From positions 1 to 16,990 of the forward strand of contig DATLJU010000137.1 of the NCBI GenBank assembly GCA_035538735.1: DNA of 16,990 nt, given 5' to 3'. Below the pieces are notes generated by a model. The model saw only the letters and a program-made list of their open reading frames with translations. It was not told where the DNA came from and did not search any database. Source of the stretch: Anaeromyxobacter_A sp035538735. Lineage in GTDB: Bacteria; Myxococcota; Myxococcia; Myxococcales; Anaeromyxobacteraceae. Each line of letters begins with the position of its first letter. The first letter of the stretch is position 1. The translations under genes were made by a program, and so were the position numbers. Positions 12,397 to 16,990 of this stretch are shown one piece after another.

Positions 12397-14249
12397 GGCG
12401 CGAGCGTAGCGCCGGCGCTCGCCGGCAGGAAGGGCACCGGCGCGCCGCCCCGCCTCGCCCGCACCAGCGCGCTCCTCCCCGGCGCGAGGTCGATCCAGAC
12501 GCGGCTCCGGCCCGGCTCGGCGGACCGGCCGGCCACCGCCGCGCCTTCCACGACGAGCTCGACCTCGGCGGGCACCGCCAGCGTCAGCCCGAGCAGAGGG
12601 GCGGCGCCGCGGTTCTCCACCCGCGCCTCGCCGTCCGGGAGGTAGGCGACGTGCACGGCGCCGAGGGCGCGCAGCCGGTCGCCGGCGTCGGACCAGGTGA
12701 GCGAGGCGAGGTGGCCGTCCCGAGCTCGGCGCCCGAGCCTTCCCAGCGCCGCGTCGAGCGCCGGATCGATGACCAGGGTGCCCCCGGGGCCGGGGCGCAC
12801 CGCCAGCCGCGCGAGGTGCTCGGGGCGGGTGGTGGTCCGGGCCGACGCGGACAGGTAGGTGTGCGCCACGAACAGGCCACGGCGCGCCTCCAGGCGGTCG
12901 AGCGCGGCGTCGGAGAGCGCGGCCGCAAGCTCCGCCGGCGGAGCGTAGAACATGGTCGAGCTGAACACCCACAGCCGCGGATCGATGGGGAGCGCGTAGA
13001 TGGGCGGGTCCGGCTCGCCTGGCGCCCGCGCCGAGAAGAGGTCCACCACCTCGGCGCGGCGGAAGCCGCCCAGATCCCCCGCCTCCCACACCCACCGGAA
13101 GCCCGCCAGGGCCAGCAGGTCGCGGATGCCGTATCGCCCCTCGGAGCGCCAGCCCTCGCTCGAGATCGCCTCGCAGTTCGTGTACGGCTCGTGGTCGATC
13201 CAGGTCACGACGCCGAGCGCCTGCAAGGTGGCGAGCCCGGTCCGGACCGCCTCCCGATCGTCCGGGCCGCCGCTGATGGAGTGCGAGGCGACCTCCGATC
13301 CGGCGGCGCGGAGCGCCTTGGCGAGCGCGCGCGCCTCCGGATCGCCGTCCAGCCCGCCCCGGCGAGCGCGCACGAAGAAGCTCTTGGTGAGCTTCACGCC
13401 GTGCCCGAGGAACCCGCCCGCGGGAGGGGCCGCGCCGGGCGTCGCGGACGAGCCGTACAGGATGGCGCGCAGCGCCGCCGGATCGGTCCGGTCGGCGTGA
13501 TCGGTGAAGACGACGGCGGCGCGCGCCCCGGCCGGCCAGCGCTCCGGCACGATCGGAAGGGCCGCCACCCCCGGCGCCAGCGCGAACAGCGTGGCGCTCG
13601 CCTCCACCGTCTCTCCAGCCCGGCGATGAGTGCGGCCGAGGAACTTCTTTCGTTCCAGCCGTCCGAAGTCGATCGGCGCTCCCTCCGCCAGACCGGGGAT
13701 GCGCTGCAGGCAGGTCGGGTACACGGCGAATGGATGCGAGCCCGCGTCGTCGAGGACGAGGTCGATCTCCACCTCCCGCCCCGCCGGCGCGTAGCGCGCC
13801 GCGACGAACCCGGGCCCGCCGAGGATCGCCGTCGCCGGCGTGACCGCGACGATGGGGGTTCCGCGGTCGACCCGCAGCGGCGCGCGCAAGGGCGCGAGCT
13901 CGAGGTCGCGCCCGACCGCCCGCGCCGGACCAGGCAGGACGAGCCGCACCGCCTCGCGCTCCACCTCCGCCGCCACGCGCCACGCGACCTTGAAGCGGAC
14001 CTCGAACGCACCCGGCCACACCGGCGTGACGCGCACCGTGGCCTGCAGGCGCCCGTCCTCGGCGATCCCCACGCGCTCCGGCCCCTCCGTCCGCCAGGCG
14101 AACACGGGGCTCGGCGCGGCGGGCTCCGCCACGACCTCCAGGCGCGCGGCGATCGGCGTGCCGCCGATCCGGAACGCGGTAAGGCGCGGCGGAGGAGGAG
14201 CCGCTGCGAGCAGCAGCACGTGCAGCGCGGCGAGCGTGGAGAGCATCAT
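12393..14249 (-). CDS. Secreted polysaccharide-deacetylase-like protein
   Basis: A 618-residue protein with an N-terminal signal peptide (hydrophobic to about residue 16). Residues about 25-240 look like beta-rich sandwich domains without recognisable catalytic motifs. The central part (about 243-470) resembles a NodB/CE4-type deacetylase barrel: AVVFTDHAD (245-253) occupies the place of the usual TFDD metal motif, SEVASHSISGG (318-328) that of the H-S/T-x-x-H motif, and later HEPYTNCE (353-360) and AHTYLSA (462-468) could add ligands. The C-terminal 90 residues look like a small beta domain (YLPDGEARVENRG). The departures from canonical CE4 motifs mean activity or substrate may differ. There are two adjacent ATG codons (14249, 14246) and no clear ribosome site. 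It is divergent from the helicase and coupled to a GNAT gene. The family assignment is by motif only. Confidence 0.7.
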   Translation of the reverse strand: MMLSTLAALHVLLLAAAPPPPRLTAFRIGGTPIAARLEVVAEPAAPSPVFAWRTEGPERVGIAEDGRLQATVRVTPVWPGAFEVRFKVAWRVAAEVEREAVRLVLPGPARAVGRDLELAPLRAPLRVDRGTPIVAVTPATAILGGPGFVAARYAPAGREVEIDLVLDDAGSHPFAVYPTCLQRIPGLAEGAPIDFGRLERKKFLGRTHRRAGETVEASATLFALAPGVAALPIVPERWPAGARAAVVFTDHADRTDPAALRAILYGSSATPGAAPPAGGFLGHGVKLTKSFFVRARRGGLDGDPEARALAKALRAAGSEVASHSISGGPDDREAVRTGLATLQALGVVTWIDHEPYTNCEAISSEGWRSEGRYGIRDLLALAGFRWVWEAGDLGGFRRAEVVDLFSARAPGEPDPPIYALPIDPRLWVFSSTMFYAPPAELAAALSDAALDRLEARRGLFVAHTYLSASARTTTRPEHLARLAVRPGPGGTLVIDPALDAALGRLGRRARDGHLASLTWSDAGDRLRALGAVHVAYLPDGEARVENRGAAPLLGLTLAVPAEVELVVEGAAVAGRSAEPGRSRVWIDLAPGRSALVRARRGGAPVPFLPASAGATLAP

Positions 14250-14280
14250 GAAGGCAGGGCGGGATCATCCCATGCGCCTC

Positions 14281-14302
14281 GCCGGCGTCGCAATGCGCCG
14301 GC
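14281..14302. promoter_or_regulatory. Inverted repeat in the deacetylase/helicase divergent region
   Basis: GCCGGCG (14281-14287) and CGCCGGC (14296-14302) form a 7-bp dyad with an 8-base centre in the 100-base divergent gap. It could be an operator or a leader hairpin. GC-rich dyads of this size also arise by chance here. Confidence 0.2.
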
Positions 14303-14349
14303 TCGAACGGCTTCGCTTTTTTCGGGCAGCCGGGGTACGTCTCCGTCCG

Positions 14350-16905
14350 ATGGTCACCTCCCCTTCCACCCTCGCGGCGCCGCTCGTCCTACCCGCTGGC
14401 GGCCAGCTCCCACCCGACGCCATCCTCGACCGTTTCGTCGCCTGGGTCGCCGCGACCGGCCTCTCGCTGTACCCGGCACAGGAGGAGGCGATCCTGGCGC
14501 TCCTCGACGGACAGCACGTCGTCCTCGCCACGCCCACCGGGTCGGGGAAGTCTCTCGTCGCGACCTTCCTCCACTGGAAGGCGTTGGCCGAGGGCAAGCG
14601 CTCCGTCTACACCTGCCCGATCAAGGCGCTCGTCAACGAGAAGTTCTTCGCGCTGTGCCAGGTCTTCGGCGCCGAGAACGTCGGCATGATGACGGGCGAC
14701 GCCGCGATCAACCGTGACGCCCCGGTGCTCTGCTGCACCGCGGAGATCCTGGCCAGCATGGCGCTCCGCGAGGCGCACCCGCGCGCCGACGCCGTCGTCA
14801 TGGACGAGTTCCACTACTACGGCGATCGCGAGCGCGGCCTCGCCTGGCAGGTCCCGCTCCTGCTCCTCGAGGACACGACCTACCTCCTCATGTCGGCGAC
14901 GCTGGGGGACGTCTCCGTCGTGAAGGAGGGCATCCGGGAGCTCACCGGGCGCGAGGTGGCCGACGTCCGCAGCGCGGTGCGCCCGGTGCCGCTCGAGTTC
15001 GAGTGGCGCGAGACGCCGCTCCACGAGACCATCGAGGAGCTGGTCGAGGCCGGCAAGGCGCCCGTCTACCTCGTCAACTTCACCCAGAAGGCCGCCGCCG
15101 AGCAGGCGCAGAACCTCATGAGCGCGAACTTCTCCTCGAAGGAGGAAAAGGAGCGCATCCGCGCCGCCCTCGACGGCGTCCGCTTCGACACGCCGTACGG
15201 GAAGGACGTCGCGCGCTACCTGCGTCACGGGATCGGGCTCCACCACGCCGGGCTCCTGCCGCGGTACCGGCTCACGGTCGAGAAGCTCGCGCAGGGTGGC
15301 CTCCTCAAGGTCGTCTCGGGGACCGACACGCTCGGGATGGGCGTCAACATCCCGATCCGGACCGTGCTCTTCACGCAGCTCTGCAAGTTCGACGGCGAGA
15401 AGACAGCCATCCTCTCCGCCCGCGACTTCCACCAGATCTCGGGGCGCGCCGGCCGCAAGGGGTTCGACGAGCGAGGGTACGTCGTGGCGCAGGCGCCGGA
15501 GCACGTCATCGAGAACAAGCGCCTGGCCGAGAAGGCCGCGGCCGGCAAGAAGGTCGTGAAGAAGCAGCCGCCGCAGAAGGGCTACGTCCCGTGGGATCGC
15601 GGCACGTTCGAGCGGCTCCAGGCGAAGGAGCCCGAGGCGCTCGTGTCGCGCTTCGAGGTCGGATTCGGGCTCCTCCTCGACCTCGTGCAGAGCGAGACGA
15701 CCCAGCGCGGGGGTGGCTACGGGCGCCTGGTGGAGATGGTCGGCCGCGCCCACGAGACGCCGTACGCGCGCTCGAAGCTGCGCCGGCGCGCGGCGGATCG
15801 CTTTCGGACCCTGCGGCACGCCGGGCTCGTCGAGCTACGCGCCATCGAGGGCTACCGCGGGCGCTACGTCCGCCCCGCGCCCGGGCTGCAGCGCGACTTC
15901 TCGCTCCGGCAGACGCTCTCGCTCTGGCTCCTCGACACGCTGCCGCAGGTGCCGCGCGAGGGCGAGACCTACGCCCTCGACGTCCTCACGCTGTGCGAGT
16001 CGATCCTGGAGAACCCGGATCCGGTCCTGTGGAAGCAGCTCGACGTCGCCCGCGGCAGGGCGGTCGCCGAGATGAAGGCGAAGGGGATGGAGTACGACGA
16101 GCGGATGGCGGAGCTGGAGAAGGTCGAGTACCCGAAGCCGCACGCCGACTTCGTCTACGCCACGTTCAACGCCTTCGCCGAGCGCCACCCGTGGGTCGGT
16201 CAGGAGAACATCCGCCCGAAGTCGGTCGCCCGCGAGCTGGCCGAGCGCTACATGACGTTCAACGAGTACGTGAGCGAGTACGGCCTCGAGCGCTCGGAGG
16301 GCATCCTCCTGCGCTACCTGTCCGACGCGTACAAGACGCTGGTGCAGGGCGTCCCGGAGACCTACCGCGACGAGCGGGTGGACGATCTCCTCGCCTTCCT
16401 GCGCGCCACCGTCCGCGGCGCCGACGCCTCGCTCCTCGACGAGTGGGAGCGGATGCGCGACCCCGCCTACCGCGCCGCTCCCATGGATCAGCGCGCGGCC
16501 CTCGCGGCGCTGCCACCGCGCGTGCCCCAGCCCGACGACGATCCGCGCGCCTTCGCGGCGCGGGTCCGGAACGAGCTGCACCGGGTGCTCGTCGCCGTGG
16601 CGCAGCGGCGGTGGGAGGCGGCCGCGGCGGCGCTGTGGGATCCCGACGGCGCCTGGCCCCCGGCGCGGCTCGAGGCGGAGCTCGCCCCCTACTTCGCCGA
16701 GCACGCGACGATCGACACGCGCCCGGTCGCGCGCGCGCCCCACAACACGCTCCTCGAGAAGACCGGCCCGCGCACCTACGCCGCCCGGCAGCGCATCGTC
16801 GACCCGGAGGGCGAGGTGGACTGGTTGCTCGACTGCCGCATCGACCTCGCCTCCGCCCGCTCCGACGACGGCCCGCTCCTCGAGCTGGTCCGAGTCGGCA
16901 CCTGA
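14350..16905 (+). CDS. DEAD/DEAH-box (Ski2-like) helicase with DUF3516-type C-terminus
   Basis: An 851-residue superfamily 2 helicase, probably acting on RNA. Helicase motifs in order are a Q-like YPAQEEA (41-47), Walker A ATPTGSGKS (60-68), TCPIKALVNEK (Ia, 88-98), Walker B DEFH (152-155), SATL (182-185), HHAGLLPRYR (298-307), GTDTLGMGVN (324-333) and motif VI QISGRAGRKG (362-371). The DEFH box and QISGRAGRKG motif place it near Ski2/Mtr4 rather than RhlB-type DEAD proteins. The roughly 450-residue C-terminus matches the architecture I associate with DUF3516, ending in an NTF2-like segment (PHNTLLEKTGPRTYAARQ). ATG 14350 fits the family N-terminus; in-frame ATGs at 14248, 14272 and 14305 would add Arg-rich sequence, and none has a good ribosome site. 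The biological role is unknown; RNA processing or decay is inferred. Confidence 0.9.
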   Translation: MVTSPSTLAAPLVLPAGGQLPPDAILDRFVAWVAATGLSLYPAQEEAILALLDGQHVVLATPTGSGKSLVATFLHWKALAEGKRSVYTCPIKALVNEKFFALCQVFGAENVGMMTGDAAINRDAPVLCCTAEILASMALREAHPRADAVVMDEFHYYGDRERGLAWQVPLLLLEDTTYLLMSATLGDVSVVKEGIRELTGREVADVRSAVRPVPLEFEWRETPLHETIEELVEAGKAPVYLVNFTQKAAAEQAQNLMSANFSSKEEKERIRAALDGVRFDTPYGKDVARYLRHGIGLHHAGLLPRYRLTVEKLAQGGLLKVVSGTDTLGMGVNIPIRTVLFTQLCKFDGEKTAILSARDFHQISGRAGRKGFDERGYVVAQAPEHVIENKRLAEKAAAGKKVVKKQPPQKGYVPWDRGTFERLQAKEPEALVSRFEVGFGLLLDLVQSETTQRGGGYGRLVEMVGRAHETPYARSKLRRRAADRFRTLRHAGLVELRAIEGYRGRYVRPAPGLQRDFSLRQTLSLWLLDTLPQVPREGETYALDVLTLCESILENPDPVLWKQLDVARGRAVAEMKAKGMEYDERMAELEKVEYPKPHADFVYATFNAFAERHPWVGQENIRPKSVARELAERYMTFNEYVSEYGLERSEGILLRYLSDAYKTLVQGVPETYRDERVDDLLAFLRATVRGADASLLDEWERMRDPAYRAAPMDQRAALAALPPRVPQPDDDPRAFAARVRNELHRVLVAVAQRRWEAAAAALWDPDGAWPPARLEAELAPYFAEHATIDTRPVARAPHNTLLEKTGPRTYAARQRIVDPEGEVDWLLDCRIDLASARSDDGPLLELVRVGT

Positions 16906-16963
16906 TCTCGGGTGACCTCCGCCTATCGGCGCCGTGGTGGTGCGCTGTGGGTGAACGCGCCCC

Positions 16964-16990
16964 ATGCGCACGGCGATCGAGCTGTCGTAT
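16964..16990 (+). CDS. Possible start of a further gene, cut by the window edge
   Basis: ATG at 16964 opens nine codons (MRTAIELSY) to the end of the window, 58 bases after the helicase stop. No clear ribosome site is seen. Too little is present to name a product, and the start itself is uncertain. Confidence 0.3.

Noticed and set aside
11908..14268. Single long minus-strand frame that would fuse the GNAT domain to a 600-residue N-terminal part
   Set aside because: The upstream part of that frame is Arg/Gly/Ala noise lying over the deacetylase-like gene, which is in another frame. The GNAT protein starts naturally at the GTG at 12396, overlapping that gene's stop.
14389..15819. Long open frame on the minus strand opposite the helicase
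   Set aside because: It overlaps the conserved helicase motifs and has only compositional content. A shadow frame.

Overview
The window is very GC-rich (roughly 70%), densely packed DNA from a Gram-negative bacterium. It has outer-membrane beta-barrels, lipoproteins, periplasmic folding and redox factors, and a peptidoglycan-recycling cluster. The base composition together with a 12-heme lipoprotein cytochrome paired with a barrel protein suggests a metal- or electron-respiring myxobacterial/deltaproteobacterial lineage, with Anaeromyxobacter the best guess. That assignment is inference from recall, not from a search. I see no tRNA, rRNA, CRISPR array, transposase or phage gene.

Layout. Positions 1-141 hold one copy of a dispersed intergenic repeat, followed by a TlpA/ResA-like thioredoxin on the minus strand (139-684). 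A divergent, translationally coupled pair follows: a beta-barrel protein (947-2245) and a dodecaheme c-type cytochrome lipoprotein (2245-3372), closed by a strong intrinsic terminator. After a 415-bp intergenic stretch with several palindromes comes a minus-strand peptidoglycan-recycling group, in transcription order ldcA, a beta-lactamase-fold serine hydrolase, and mpl. Divergent from ldcA is acetyl-CoA synthetase (7478-9376). Then come a Mip/FkpA-type periplasmic prolyl isomerase and a beta-barrel protein of unknown function.

The whole gap between that barrel gene and a yfcF-like glutathione S-transferase is a second copy of the repeat seen at position 1. Convergent to yfcF are a GNAT acetyltransferase and a secreted polysaccharide-deacetylase-like protein (11908-14249, overlapping by GTGA). 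Divergent from these is a Ski2-like/DUF3516 helicase (14350-16905), and a possible next gene begins at 16964.

How the genes may work together. The barrel and cytochrome look like parts of a trans-outer-membrane electron conduit, and the neighbouring thioredoxin could serve cytochrome maturation. LdcA, the serine hydrolase and Mpl form a plausible cytoplasmic route from muropeptides to UDP-MurNAc-tripeptide, in which the hydrolase may supply an amidase step. The most unusual non-genic feature is the repeat: about 166 bp, MITE-like, with near-perfect terminal inverted repeats beginning TGAG and two hairpins whose stems are identical in both copies. In both copies the terminal TGA is also the stop codon of the gene that runs into it.
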